Shown here piece by piece: positions 1 through 12,840 of a stretch of DNA of 64,000 nucleotides. The translations under genes and the position numbers were made by a program. Source of the DNA: Prinia subflava. Lineage: Eukaryota; Chordata; Aves; Passeriformes; Cisticolidae. Location: the NCBI RefSeq assembly GCF_021018805.1, contig NC_086258.1, positions 19,932,692-19,996,691 on the forward strand. Reading direction: 5' to 3'. The notes under the pieces were generated by a model, which saw only the letters and a list, made by a program, of their open reading frames with translations, searched no databases and was not told where the DNA came from. The first letter of the stretch is position 1. The number at the start of each line of letters is the position of its first letter.

Positions 1-422
1 ATTCAGAACTGTCCACAACCTGGGATACTGCCCAAGTAACAGCAAGGACATCCCAGCCTGTCCCAGTTAAATGACCTGAGATCAGCAAGGATTTATAGTC
101 CTCAGCACACTCCAAATAGCACCAATATATTGGCTGCCACCTCTCCACATTCACTGAGCAGTGCTTCTGGGCAAGGAGAGCGTGATCAGTAAGAAATGTG
201 AACAGCACAAGAGATTTTTCAAAGCAGGAGCAGAAAATCCTGTCTTTAATGAGCAACCCCACAGGGAACTAACAGCTATATTTTATATGGCAAAGTTAAG
301 TACAGTAGAAATTTATTTCTGAAGAGTTAGTAATGAGGCAAGGCAAAGATGCAGGAGAATGCCAGGAAAATCCTATGTGATAAAACAACAGGAGGAAAAG
401 GAGAATTAAACCCCACACAAAC

Positions 423-3400
423 CTTGCGTTTTTCCATTCTCTTCCATCTCAGCTGGGCGTTTGCAGCAGCCATGGCTTCCACCACAAAGGTCGTAGTCAT
501 ATAGCTGCAGAGAGAAGAATTAAATTGATACCATCAGTAATAGTCAAGAACTGTCACTGAAGAGAGATGGAGAATAATTCCCATCTGTTTGTAGGAGCAA
601 ACAAACAAACCAAACCAATCCTTTTTCCAGCTCCCCACACACTGTTTTGATAGTGTTTCATTTCAGTTTATTGCTCCCCTTTGCTCTCGAGATTCAGGTG
701 TTCAAGCAGACCACAATATACAGTAAAATATGACACATCTTCAGATATAAGATGACACTTCAGGTATCTGGAACGCACATTCCTCGTCCTCCTGTGGGTT
801 GAAGGCAGTGAGAGAACCTTGACTTTGCTAGAAAGCAAATTTCCTTCCTCTTTTTAGAACCCAGGATGAGCCCAGTTCTATTCTGAAGCTCATGGCAAAG
901 GTACTCTGATCCCTTAAAGAATCTCATCCATGGCATCAGAAGAAAAGCAGCAATGCAAGAACAAGGAGCACATCACACATGCAGGCAAATACTGGAGGCC
1001 AGTGAAAGAGCTGTCCAGGGAGAGCCACTTATGGAAGGAATATCATTATCTCAGCTAAAACCAGTCCTATAATATTAATGAATAAATTTTAAAACCCCCA
1101 CAAATCAATCTTATTTAAGACTTTAAAGTGGTTTCTCATTGTTTCAGGAACTGGACTGTCAAGCTCAAATAAGAGATCAGTTTTGCAGGAATGAAAGGAA
1201 GTGCTGAGGCCTGTGCAGCAATTTCTGCCCAGGCTTTTCCTGCACCAAAGGTGCCCAGGGGACATGAGGAAGTCACAAGTACCAGAACAAAAGCAACAGA
1301 GATCCCAAGGCATGCAGCACTCTGAGCTGTGTCTTCTCAGCCTAATCCAGTGCAGTTCTGGTGCAGATTTGGAGGTTTGTGCTGTCCTGCTGACCTTGAA
1401 GGATGATCTACTGGTGCCAAATTCCATATATTGAATTTATGCTTTTAAACTAACGTAGCTAAAAGGAATTGATTCTAAAACTCCCAGTTTCTGGTACCCC
1501 CACAGATACCATCTTACCAGAGCTGCAGCATCCAGCTCTGAAGTGGGGCACTCACAAGCATTTGACCACACAATCTCCCTGCACAGCAGCACAGGACAGA
1601 TCCCAAAAGCTCTGCCTCCAAACCAAAGGCACATTCAGGCTGGCAGGGCTGGTTACTGAAAAGGCTGGCACTTCAAAAGTCCATTTGTACAAACAGCAGG
1701 AGGGAATTTTGTTTTATTTTCAAACCAAGCAAGGAGCAAGCAGGGATTCCCAGCCCACCAGAAGATGGCAATTGGAGCAGTAACTCCTTAGAAAACAGTG
1801 CTGTATCCACAGCCTTCAGCTCCACCTGCTGCTCCAGCACGGAGGCACCTGGACAGAGGCTCACAGTGAACCAGAGTGACAAACAGGAGGCCATCTCCAA
1901 GGTCTTGAGTAGCAAAGGTCTGGAAGGGCTAAGACAGGCCCAGCTAAACAGGAATTTGTGTTCCTGACACGCAGCTGTGAGAGCATTGCCAGAAGCCAAG
2001 AGAAAGCTTACACATCTGCAAGTCACAAAGCAAAGACTTGACCCTGTGCAACCTGGTTGGTGTTTGGGGAGCTGATTTGTGATCTGACAGAGGCAAGCAC
2101 AGAATTTATCCACAGTGAGGACAATGTCAAAAAGGATAAAGGTCCCAGAAGACTCTGGACTGGAGGAAAAGTCCTTCCCATCAGTCAGGAAATGGGATGT
2201 ACCAGAGATTCAGGAAGTGCATCCCTCCAAATAAGGTCCACAAGCAACACTACCGCAGAAACCAACACTCAAGGAGCAGAGGGGCAGAGCACACAGGAAA
2301 ACAGCAAAAGCCTTTACACTGTCCTCACCCAGCTGAACCTCCCAGTCCCCTAAAAACACACACACATCCTACCTCATAAATCCCAGGAACATCAGGAGGA
2401 CGAGGCTGACGAGCCACCCTGCTGTGGCAAAGGCCTTGGGCATGGTCAGGGCTCCCGTTCCAACGATGAGGTTGAACATGTACACCAGGCCAACCTGCAA
2501 CCAGCCCCAAGATCCAGCATCACAGTGTGCCAGGAAACATCCAAGACACCCCACACACCCTCTGATTTAAAAGGAGAGGGCAATCCCTGAGCCAGCAGGG
2601 TGGGAACAAGGCCATGTGAGAAATAACTGGAGGAGGGGACTGAAATCCAAAGAGAACAACGTGGGTGTCAGCACATTTCTGGAGAAACTGATATTCCTCT
2701 CCGTTTTTCTAACTATTTTAATTTTTTTTTCTCTCTAACTTGTAAAGTTATAAAGTACATGAGTTTGGTTTTTTTTGTTTGCTTGTTTTCAAGTCACTGC
2801 CTTCTACCAGAAGGTCTGTGCTGTGGGTTGGAGTCTCCCTGTTTTTTCTGACCTGAACATAAGTAGTAACGACTTTGTACTTTTCAGGATCTTTTATTCC
2901 CAGTCAAGCAGGAAATATCCAAACAGAATTCTAATTCAAAGCCTGCTTGCCATTTTACCAGTAAGAAGCTGAGCATACTGGGAAGAAGGGATTTTACTTC
3001 CTGAAGGGAAAGGATTTTATCTGCTCTGGCAATGAGCTTTTTCAGTGTCCAGAGACAACAGAGAACTCTGCTCTTGGACAGAACCCCTAGGCTACAAATT
3101 TAGCTCATTTCAAGATCAAAAACTGCCAAAGTTGTTGTTCTTTTGTGTTTGGGTTTTTTAGATAGTCCCTTAAGAGGAAAGCCAGTAAAGAGCTGTGTAT
3201 TAGCAGACTTTTGTGGATGTGGAGCAATTAACATCAGAACTATTCCCCAGAGCCCTGAGAGCACTTCACTGGCATAAGCACAGCAAATTCATCTTTTGCT
3301 GAACATCCCAGAAAAACTATTTCCCTTTGGTCAAGCAGAAATGAGAGATGTAATGTTCAGCCTGGTTAAACATCTTCAGGGAAAGAGGATGGTCTCAGCC

Positions 3401-4303
3401 TTTGAGATTACTCCAGGAAATTCATGCAGCCCCAGCAAAACAACATAAGAGCACATGACATGAATCTCTGAGGGTCCAGACATCCCAGTTACTGTCTTAC
3501 TTCTCCATTTTCTCAGTTGTGACCTATTTCTGCAGCCTAATATCCACTTCTCCCAAATTTAATCATTAACATGGAGATGAAATTTTTAAAGCATTTAAAA
3601 TCCAACACACAGATTTCAGGGCTGGTTCTAAATTTATTGAGTTCACTTAAAAAAAAAAAAAGTTTATAAAGTGTTGTTTTTAAAAGCTGACATTTTATGA
3701 GGACTTGTGGCTATGAAAACCGGTATTTCCAGTAATATAGGAAAGCACTAATTGGCTCTGCAGTTGCATAGGACACCACATTACAGGGAAGAAGCCTCTT
3801 AATTACTTTTAGTGAAGTGGTATAAAACAAATTACTGCAACAGCTGCAGCTAAGTAAACTTTGAGAAATTATGGGGAAAATGTTTACATAAAGCAATAAA
3901 AGGGACGAAAGTGGGATAGTTTCAATGTCCCAGTCCCCCCTGTTTATGATAATGACAATTTGAGTTGATGAAAACATTAACAAAATGTAAGAAAGTGGGC
4001 AGAAGGATGAAGAGCTGGTATGGGACATGAAGCTCTTTTAGCACTTTTAAATCTACATCATCCGTTTACTTTATGAAAAGTGATCTGTGATGTAAAAAAA
4101 AAACTATACAAACAAACACTAAGCATCTCTAACCACCCTTTGACCTCCATCACCTCCTGAAACGCTGAGGTTTTGTCCATGAGGAAGTAGGATTTGCAAA
4201 CAGCATGCTGAGGAAAGACAATCTTGAAAAGAAACTTGTGACCAAACCTGGAACTTACATAGGGAGAGTAAAGCTCCCCGGTGTCAGTGATGCCACCTGC
4301 CAT
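423..4303 (-). CDS. TMEM104: TMEM104, first three coding exons (partial)
   Basis: Multipass membrane protein related to the SLC38-type amino-acid transporter fold; its substrate is not established. Coding exons on the minus strand are 4259-4303, 2373-2494 and 423-504, joined in phase with GT/AG borders, giving about 83 residues; the human protein is about 496, so the rest lies off the left edge. Exon 1 encodes MAGGITDTGELYSPY and exon 2 the first membrane helix (GLVYMFNLIVGTGALTMPKA, then GWLVSLVLLMFLGFM). Exon 3 encodes TTTFVVEAMAAANAQL and ends in a basic stretch. These are near-identical to human TMEM104 as I recall it. A second in-frame ATG lies at 4306-4304, directly before the chosen start; I prefer 4303 because the human protein begins MAGG. 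A non-coding first exon probably lies in the CpG island, with donor-like sites near 5647 and 5702. Confidence 0.93.
505..2372. other. TMEM104 intron 2
   Basis: This is the intron between coding exons 3 and 2. No further exon, recognisable repeat or RNA gene was seen, and the short open frames here do not resemble proteins. Confidence 0.6.
2495..4258. other. TMEM104 intron 1
   Basis: AT-richer intron with several short A or T runs, for example near 2730 and 3650. No coding or RNA feature was recognised. Confidence 0.6.
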
Positions 4304-5214
4304 CATGAGATGGAGAGGAGCCCCAGAGCAAAGCCAGAAGGGTACTTTTGGGAGGGTGTTTTCAACTTCTTTATGTTGCCTTTAATCTAGGGAAACATCA
4401 TAACACTGTGTTATCATTGCTGGAAAAAGGAAGAACTTACAAGTTAGCTTTGGCACAGCAGTTTCCTGGTATTTCAACAGACTTCAGCAGGATCTTGCCC
4501 TTCAGATAGACCCCACTCACCAGAACCACTTGGTTCAGTACCCTGTGAGAAGTTTTCATACCTGTTAAACTGGTTTAAAAGTAACCAAAAGGCCCTGGCC
4601 TTTTACAGCATGTGATGGCCAAACTAAATCTTCTTCAAACAGCCAGAGGGGCTGTTTCAGCCAACTAAAACCTCAGGAGGAAAAGCAACTGCCTTGAGGA
4701 TGATCTCCAACTGCTGCTTTTCATGCAGCTACTATTGCAAACATGTGCCTCCTGCAAATCAAAAAACCAGCCCTAAAGTATCTTCTCCTAAATTCAAGTA
4801 CAGAAATAAGTAGACAAATGAAAACATTTCACCTATTAAAGACACACCAAGATGCTTTTCATGCACCAACATTTCCAAAGCAGAAGCATTTGGGAAGCTT
4901 TATGTTGTCTCTAAAAAACTATTCGTGTACTGGGGAACAGGAGCCTCCTGGAAGGTTTCAGTGTCAATGATTAGCCATAATGAAGAATGAATTAAGAGCT
5001 TCACACTTCTACATGTGCTCCTACTCAGCCACACTAGCTGGGACCAGCCATCAGCACAAGCTGAGCTGCACTAAATAACCCAGTTCTAAGCCTGAACACC
5101 CACGCTAAATGCCAGGAAGGAAAGGGCACCATAGCTCACTGAGGTCAGAACTGGACCAGCCGCAGAAGAAGAGATCAAACATCACCTTTTATAACAAACC
5201 TCGGCTCAAAACAC

Positions 5215-6430
5215 TGAAGCCAAGCTTGGCAAACCCAGCGCACGCAACAAGACCCCGGACACTCGGGGACGCGGCCGTGTCCCCGTGCGGGCCCCCACCC
5301 CAGGAGGGGGAACCGACCCCAGGGCCCACCAAGAGCACCAAAGCCCCGGCCGTACCCCGGCCTGGCTCCCCCCGGGCCTGTCCCACGGACGGAACGCTGC
5401 TCGTCCCCGCTGCCCTCTCCGGGGGAACCCCCCCGCCCCACAGAGGGCCTACAACCCCGCAGCCCCCCCGCCCCGCGGCCGGGTCCCACCGCTCCGGTGC
5501 ACACCCCGCCCCACACCAGCACTCTCTCCAGGCCTCTCCCCGCCGTCGAGCCCCTCCCCAGCCCTCATCCTGCGCTGTCCCCTCACAGGGCCGCTCCCAA
5601 GCCCCCTCCGAGGGCCGCGTCCCGCCCGGGACCCCCCGGCCCTCACCGGCGGCAGCGGCTCGTGCCGGCAGCCCCGCCCCCGGCCGCGTGGGGGCACTCA
5701 CGGCGCACGCGCTGCCCTGGCCCGGGGCCTTCCGCGCACGTGACTTGCTCTCGGGGCGGGGCGGGGCGAAAGCGCCGACCGCGGTTGGGTAAGGGGAAGG
5801 GGCGGGGCACGGGAAGGGGCGGGGCCTAGAAGGGGCGAGAGCACGAATGGGCGCGGCCCAGAAAGAGGCGTGGCAAGGAAAACGGGGTGAGGGCATAGAG
5901 GGGCGTGGCCGTGCGGGGAGGGGCGTGCCCAGGAAGGCACGAGCGGGGCGGGGACAGAGCAGGGGCGGGGACAGGGTGAACGCACGGATCGCGATTGAGC
6001 AGTGGGAGGAGCGGGGCGGAGGCAGAGGCGGGGCCTTAGAGGGCCATTGGGCGGGGCAGTGCAGAGGCGGGGCGTGGGCGGGGCACCAAAGGGGCGGGGT
6101 TACACGGGGCGGGGTCACATGGGGCGGGGCGATGACGCCACACACTCCGTGGCGGGGCAGTACCGGGGTCTGTGCGCATGCGCGGAAGGGGGCGGGGCAG
6201 GCACACGTGACCCCCGGTGTGGCGACCCCTCGGTCCCGGTGCCCCGGAGCCCCCCCAGCCCCGGCGATGTTGGAGCGGGGATTCGGGCGCGTTATTGCGG
6301 GGTTATTGGTGCAGCCTGGGAGATCCGGGCAGTGAGAGCCGCCGAAAGGCGCCAGGCCACACCGCCCTGTCCCTTGGCCTCGGCGGGGGCACGGAGCGGG
6401 GCGTTGGGTCTCCCCCTCAGTGCAGAGGCC
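5215..6430. promoter_or_regulatory. Bidirectional CpG-island promoter of TMEM104 and NAT9
   Basis: A very CpG-rich stretch lies between the TMEM104 start (minus, 4303) and the NAT9 start (plus, 6431). It carries many Sp1-type GC boxes and, at 6173-6183, a palindromic TGCGCATGCGC that matches the NRF1 consensus and is followed at once by a GGAA (ETS-type) core. On the minus strand, good donors near 5647 and 5702 could end a non-coding TMEM104 exon. On the plus strand, a pyrimidine tract ending in CAG at 6420 looks like an acceptor just before the NAT9 ATG, so NAT9 may have a non-coding first exon with a donor near 6331. Transcription start sites are inferred. Confidence 0.75.
5754..6140 (+). 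repeat. GC-box cluster (GGGGCGGGGC repeated)
   Basis: More than ten copies of GGGGCGG or GGGGCGGGGC occur at irregular 15-40 bp spacing inside the shared promoter. They include a short tandem near 6090-6130 where a unit of about 17 bp repeats. The same strand carries nearly all the G-rich motifs, so the region is also a plausible G-quadruplex former. Confidence 0.7.
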
Positions 6431-9106
6431 ATGAAGATCAACCAGGACACGGTGCTGCGGGGAAAGAAGGTGACGCTGGTGCCCTACACCGCTGCACACG
6501 TGCCCCGGTACGTGCCCCATGCCCTCCTCGGACGCTCCTGCATGGTCTGATTGCACTTCTCCCTTTGGAGACAGCGCTGGGGGCAGCAAAGGTGCTGCTG
6601 GCTGTGAGGCAGGCAGTGAGGTGCCCTCCGTGCCCTGCAGCACCACCCCTGCCAGGGCTGTGCTCTGTGAGGGAGAACTTCACCCGTGCCAGGGACTGTG
6701 AGGGAGAACTTCACCCGTGCCAGGGAAACACCTGGCTGCGAGTGAACACAGCAGGGCTGTTCACTGAGGCCTTGCCCTGGTGACGGCCGGAGAGCAAAGC
6801 TTCGGTGTGTAAAGCCAGGTGGATGTTTGATAAATTAGGCGTGTTGTAAAGTAAATCAGCACAAAGATACCAGAGTTAATGTTTTGTCAGTGTCCAGGAG
6901 GTGCTGTGCCAGTGTCACCCAGGATGAAATGCATCAGAACTCAAAAACATCAGGTGTGCATTGGGCACTTCAGACAAAGCCACAGGATGGGCAAACTTCC
7001 TAAATTTCCAGAGAGCGCTGTGTTCCCTAAGGGACAGAGGCTTGTGGATACATTTGAAGTTGCTATAAAAGCCAGGCTGGTGTTTCCAGAGCTGCTGACC
7101 CCCAGAGCCCTGGGGGGGGGGTCCTGCTGTGGTGCTGCAGCCAGGGCAGTGATGCAGGGCTGGATCCATTGCCAGGTACCACGAGTGGATGCAGTCGCAG
7201 GAGCTACAGCGCCTGACAGCCTCGGAGCCCCTCAGCCTGGAGCAGGAGCACGAAATGCAGCGCAGCTGGCGGGAGGACGCCGACAGTGAGCACCTGGAAT
7301 GCCTTCGGAGGGAGGGGGGAGTGCTGAGCAGGTCCTTTCCATTCCGGGAAGGACCCACTGTGAGTGCCCTGTGAGTGGGTTCCCCTAAACCAGAGGGGAT
7401 GTGAGACTTTCTACAACAGCAGCTTGAACTGGTTTTCTCATTACAGCTGGTATATACCCAGGGAAGTGAAGAATATCCACTTCCTCGAGCTGTTTGTGTC
7501 CTTTTTATGCAGTTTCCCAGAGACTGTAGTGATTAATTTCCCACAGCATTTTGTGCTGAGCTAAAAATTATGAAGCATCACTCCTGCACAGCCAACTCCC
7601 CAGGTCTGATCGTTGCAAAAAGGTGGAAGGAGGTTGTATTTCTCTTTGATAAATTGAATGATTTTATGATCACCTGGTTGAGGTGTGTTGATTGAATTGG
7701 TTCCCTGACTCTCCTACAGGTAATGAATCACTGCCCATAAAAGCCTGGTAGAAATTTAGTGAGCTGAAAAATACTGAAGCTGGCAAGGACCTCAGTCTGG
7801 AGCATTTATCTTAGGTGGCATTAAAAACCTTACTCAGAGCAGCAGTAACATGGGCCAGGTGAATCACTCAGGCAGCTTCTTGTGCACCAAACAATTCTTT
7901 GCCCCAGCTTGCTGCTGAGTAAGACAAGGCGAGGAGACCTCAGACATGGGAAGGAAGTTTTCACACTTATTCCACAGACTGTTTCTAGTCTTGGTGTCTG
8001 TGTAACCCTCACAAGAGGTTTTTCCAAGGTTTTGTTTCATTTCTGCAGGTGGGAATAGGCACACCTGGTATGGGAAGCCAAATTATTAACTCTCCCTTGC
8101 TGTTAACATGTGGAAACTGTTCTTGTGTCCATTGCACACCTTCAATTTCCTTCTTTGGTAATTTATGAATAATTACTAGCACACTCTGAAGATGCTGCCA
8201 CGTTCCTGTTTTTCCAGAGTGCACCTTCATCGTGCTGGACTCGGGGCGCTGGCCTGGGCAGGCAGAGGAGGACTCCATGGTGGGGGATGTGAATCTCTTC
8301 CTCACCAACGCCGAGGACCCCACTGTGGGCGAGATTGAAATCATGATTGCAGGTCCAGTTCTGTTTCCTAGCTTGGGGCTCTCTCACTGTGGCTGCATGC
8401 TGCAGACAGATGTTCATGTTTGTGCATCAGCTTTTTATCCTCATGCTTTACCATGGCTGATCAGTCCATGGTGTGTACAGGTCACAGCCTCTTCTGAAGT
8501 GTCTGGTGTGGCTGGTTTTTCTCCCCTGACTGGATGCTGACTCTGTGCTGTCTCTTTCAGAGCCCAGCTGCCGTGGCAGAGGGTTTGGCAAGGAGGCAAC
8601 TCTGCTGATGATGGCCTATGGTGAGGGTGGCTCAGTGCATGGAGCAGAAGTGTGGTGGGGCACATAATTCCTGGTGATACCGGCAGGGTAGAAAGGGATG
8701 CATCTGCCCCACAGCTGGAGTGCTGTGCTTTTATAGATGTGGCACATAACAGAAGTGCCTCTCTCTGATTTCTCCTGCAGGAGTGAGAAAACTTGGGATC
8801 ACCAAGTTTGAGGCGAAGATTGGTCAGGAAAATGAAGCCAGTATCTGCATGTTCAAAAAGCTTCACTTTGAGGAGGTGCAGTACAGCCCATCTCCCCAGA
8901 GAACGTGAGCAGCATTGGCCCTGTGGCTGGCACTGAGCTGCTTTCTCTGTGTGCTGCAGGTTGCTGTGAACAGCGTTTTCCAGGAGGTGACGCTGAGGCT
9001 GGATGTCACTGACCAGGAGAGACAGTGGCTGCTGGAGCAGACAAACCACATGGAGGAGAATAGCTACGCTGAGCTGAAGCAGCCAGCTGGGGTGCTGCAC
9101 TCCTGA
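6431..9106 (+). CDS. NAT9: NAT9, GNAT-family N-acetyltransferase 9
   Basis: Acetyl-CoA-dependent N-acetyltransferase; tubulin has been proposed as a target of the family, but the vertebrate substrate is uncertain. Six coding exons, 6431-6507, 7176-7285, 8218-8352, 8561-8620, 8781-8875 and 8960-9106, join in phase to 624 nt, or 207 residues, the length I recall for human NAT9. It begins MKINQDTVLRGKKVTLVPY and continues through YHEWM and LQRLTASEPLSLEQE. The GNAT acetyl-CoA loop is visible at residues 111-119 as CRGRGFGKE. It is followed by KFEAKIG and FQEVTLRL, then a C-terminal tail diverging from human after about residue 190. It is transcribed away from TMEM104 out of the shared CpG island. 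Confidence 0.95.
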
Positions 9107-9476
9107 CAGACATCTCCAGACACTGCCTGGGCTTCCACGGAGAAGCTGAAGGTTGTTGCAAGGTCTGGGTGTGGAAGACACCAGTGAGGCAACACTGGAA
9201 CTGTTTTCATCTGTCTCCTTCAGCTGCTTTGTCATCTTGTCAGCTTTGCACTTTGCTCTGCCCACCAGGATTACTGCCTGAAATCTGGACCTGGGGAACA
9301 GCCACTAACTCACAGGTTTGGTTAGGAATGACTAACTTTGATGTGCTGTTCCAACAGAGCCTGAAATCACCAGCAGTTTGTTCCTGGACAAGCAGAAACT
9401 TCTCCCACTGCTCTTAAATCAGGATTCATCAGCGAGGAGGTTTCATATACTGGCAGCTCAGTGGTTTTTACTCTTC

Positions 9477-9482
9477 AATAAA
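9477..9482 (+). terminator. NAT9 polyadenylation signal AATAAA
   Basis: AATAAA lies 371 bp after the NAT9 stop codon and leads into a run of A. It gives a 3' UTR of about 390 bp, an ordinary length. Confidence 0.75.
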
Positions 9483-9499
9483 AAAAAAAAAATCACAAA

Positions 9500-11945
9500 G
9501 ATCTGAGGTGCCTGAGCACTACTTGGGGCTCAGCAGCTCTTTTTGGCAGCTCAAAGAGTGGTTTAGAAGTTGTCAAGGACAGCAGAAACTCTTTAAACCC
9601 AGTGTCCTGGGGTCTGGTAGGTTGCAGGGGGGCACTGCTGGGCCCTGGCAGGGAGAAGCCCAGATGTGGGTGAGCACAAAAAAGGGCAAGTTAATGTGAT
9701 GGAAATTGTTGATATTGGCTGATCCAGACTAGAGCTGAGCCCCACCACAATGAGGGGGCTGAGAGTTGCAAGAGGCTTCTGAGACAAACCCCCTTCAGCT
9801 TCAGTGCTGTGCTCCAGATCTGGAAACCTCAGGGCAGCAGGGATGTTGCACTTCATTTTCCATGGCTGCTTTGATGAAAGCAAGGAGGAGAACACACTGA
9901 AAGGAGACAGCTCCCTTCTTCCACCAACTCAGGACTTGCGCTGCTGAGCCTGGAGGCTCCATTTGCTGCTCCCCACTAGGATAAAGATGAATTGGGGGAA
10001 ATACCTCTTACTGGGGGGCAGGTATATTTAGGGCAGGAGTTATGCAGCCTCTGCTGCTCTAGATCTGAGATCCATGGATGAATAAGAGGCACTTGCCTGA
10101 CTCCCACTGGACAAACTTCCCTGTGCAGTCACTCAGCCTGGCCTCTCCTGCCCTACACACGCTGTCCACAGCAGGGAAGTTGCTAAGAGGAGAGGACAGA
10201 AGGTAAGAAGGATAACTCATGCTCCTCTGTATTTTCCTACTACAATAGCAGCTGTAATGGCTAATCCTAGACCACAAACTACCTGTTTCAGTAATGGAGG
10301 ATCAGGTAATAACTTTCCTGTTTGCCCAGGGATGTTTTGGAGATTGGCAGGCTGTGGAATTTTTAGTGTTACTGTGCCTGTATTTTTAGGGCCTAGGGGC
10401 TTTAGTTTTCCAATTTTAGCTAATTTAAATACACGGTTCCTGTGACTAATATTAAAGCCAAGTGTGGGAACAGTGTATCACAGCATTTTAAACAAGTATT
10501 TAGTGTGGATTTAGTTGTAGTGAAAGCTTTGTGTGGTAATAAAGTGAAGAGCAGCTCTGTTTCCCACTGGGATTACCATGACAAGGGCTACTAATCCTCC
10601 TCCTCCTCCTCGTCACCTGCTGCAGGCAGAAATGGATTCTGTCCTCCAGAAGAAGATTTGCAGAACCTGCTGGGTGAACTGCTGGCTCTGCTGCTCCTTC
10701 TTTGGAGCGTCTCAGCCCTCTGCCAGAGCAGCAAGGCCAAACCGGCAGGAGAGATGTAAGCTGGGCTGGGATTTGCTCCCCTAAAACCCAACCAAGGTGG
10801 GAAAAAGACTTTATTTTAACCTCTGCCGCCGGGGGAAGGGGCAGGGTGCTCTGCTGCAGCTCCCTGTGCCCAGCTGGTTGCTCTGGAGCCACTGAGGGCC
10901 CTGCTTGGCATCCCCGGTCCCCAGCAACGGCGGCGCTGCCCCGGCTCCACAGGCGGCTGGGAACAGCCTTTCCCTGGCAACCCCAAACAAAGTTGGGTCT
11001 GTCCCTGAGCTCAGCCCACCCCAAAGGCTGGGGGAGAGTCCCAGCAGGGCTCAGACAGGGTTCCCACAGGGAACCAGTGCCCAGCTGCTCTGACCAGGCC
11101 GAGAGGCAAAAGATTCTGCTGGGACCCACTGGGTGCCCGCACTCCTGCAGCATCCATCCCAGGTAGGGGTGTCCTGCTTCCCCAATGGGATGAGGATGAG
11201 AAAACAGGGGATAAGAGCTCACCTTCCCTCAAAGGACATGTATTTGGAGGATGAGAGAGGTTGGAATGGGCTCCCCCAGCTTCCAGGAGGAAGTGACAGC
11301 CTGCACATCCCCTAGAAATCTGGTGACACTTTGTCACGTGGATCATTTAAGGTGCAAAGATCTGTGACCGTGTGTGCTTAGGGGGAAGAGCTTCTTCGCA
11401 GATTTGGAGCACAACACAAGAGTGTGCAGAAGGGGAGGAAGTGAAGATAACAGGCCAGGCACAGCCCTGCCTTGTCCCACTGTGCCACCAGTCTGTCTGC
11501 AGTGAGGCACCCAGGGCTACATCCATTCATTCAGAGGCACAAACAGCCCTCTCCCTTTCCTCACCAATCCCCCCTGCCTCCCCTCAACCCAGGCTCATCC
11601 CAAAAACCCCCATAGGGGCTGGGGGCACATTTGGGCTGCCCCCAACAGTGCTGCTGCCCTCCAGCCTGGCTGACAGACCCAGATTAGAGCTTTGCATCAT
11701 CACCCCCTCCCACCCCTCCCTTGAACTCCCCAGGGGATTAAAGCTCATTAATCACCCCTAGGCATTAACCCCCACTGGGAGCAGCCGGTGCTTCCCCAGC
11801 CCCCCCAGCCTGTCCCCATCAGGTGCTGAGGGATACCCAGACCAGTCCCAGTGCCCCCCAGTTACCTGCCTTTCCCCCCAGCCCCTGGCCACAGCAAGCC
11901 CTCTGCAGTCCCCCATGCTCTGGAAGGATTTAGCCTTAAACCAGA
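9500..11945. other. Intergenic DNA between the convergent NAT9 and NHERF1 genes
   Basis: About 2.4 kb separates the two convergent 3' ends. Open frames of up to 240 codons exist on the minus strand at 10500-11222, but they are CpG-poor, proline- and serine-rich and unlike any protein I know. No repeat family was recognised. Confidence 0.5.
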
Positions 11946-11963
11946 CTTGTGAAGTCAGAAACG

Positions 11964-11969
11964 TTTATT
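11964..11969 (-). terminator. NHERF1 polyadenylation signal (AATAAA on the minus strand)
   Basis: TTTATT on the plus strand reads AATAAA on the minus strand, about 870 bp beyond the NHERF1 stop codon. Human NHERF1 also has a 3' UTR of roughly this size. No competing AATAAA was noticed closer to the stop. Confidence 0.6.
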
Positions 11970-12840
11970 CCAGTAAACAGAATTTCTCTTGAGCTCAACA
12001 GTACAACAACACCTGATTGTGGTACATGGAAACAAAACATCCACAGGAAGAATTTCCACAAAATACAGGTTAAAAAAAAAAAAGTGATTGGAAAAACACT
12101 TATTTCAGGAAAAAAAAAAAGATATGAGAAGCTTTTAAATTAAACAGTGTTGGATTCAAACCCTGATTGGCTCTGTCTCCAGGAGTGTGCGGGAGCAAAG
12201 GAGACTATTATTGCTTGCTGTGCTGGCTCCAGACACCCTCTCCTCTCCCCAGATTGCCCCAGGGCAGGGTGCTGGGCCCTCCCCAATGCTGGGCACCCAT
12301 ACCCCTCCTGGCAGCTGAAGAGGCAAAGGGACAGGGTCATTGTGGACGGAGCTTGCCAGGCCAGGGTCCAACACGCCGGCTTGGTCAGTGGGTGGGCTGG
12401 TGGTGCTTGGTAGAAGACACTGAAAGCCTCAGGTTTGCAGTTAAAGGGTAATTTGGGGGGTATCTCAAATGGAGATAGGGTTTGGGGTGGGGAAAAAAAC
12501 AGGGAACAGTGGGGACCTGGAGTGTTGGGCATCAGGCCACCCCAAATCCTTGATCCCTCCCAACCCCCTGCTTGTGCCTACCAGGGTGTGCAGGGCTTCA
12601 AGGCAGGGCTGGAGGAGCACCCTGGGGATGAGCTTTTGGGAGGGGGCACCCCCAGCACCCCCGGCCCAGAACCCCTCTGCAGGGATGCTCACTGGCCACC
12701 AAAGCCCAGCGCTTGGGGCAGGGTGGGAGGGAGCAGCCCCACATCTCCACCAGGAGCCCACGGCAGGGAGGAGAGGAGTGCAGGAGAGGTGGGTGTGAGG
12801 CTGGGAGGGGCTGGAAGACCCTCACCCTGCCTCAGGGCCT

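Noticed and set aside
5189..6646. 485-codon minus-strand open frame across the TMEM104-NAT9 promoter
   Set aside because: It is proline-, arginine- and alanine-rich, overlaps a CpG island and the first NAT9 exon, and is matched by long open frames in other phases. This is a GC-composition artefact.
10500..11222. 240-codon minus-strand frame downstream of NHERF1
   Set aside because: Composition is unlike a conserved protein, nothing is recognisable, and competing frames are open opposite. Kept as intergenic.
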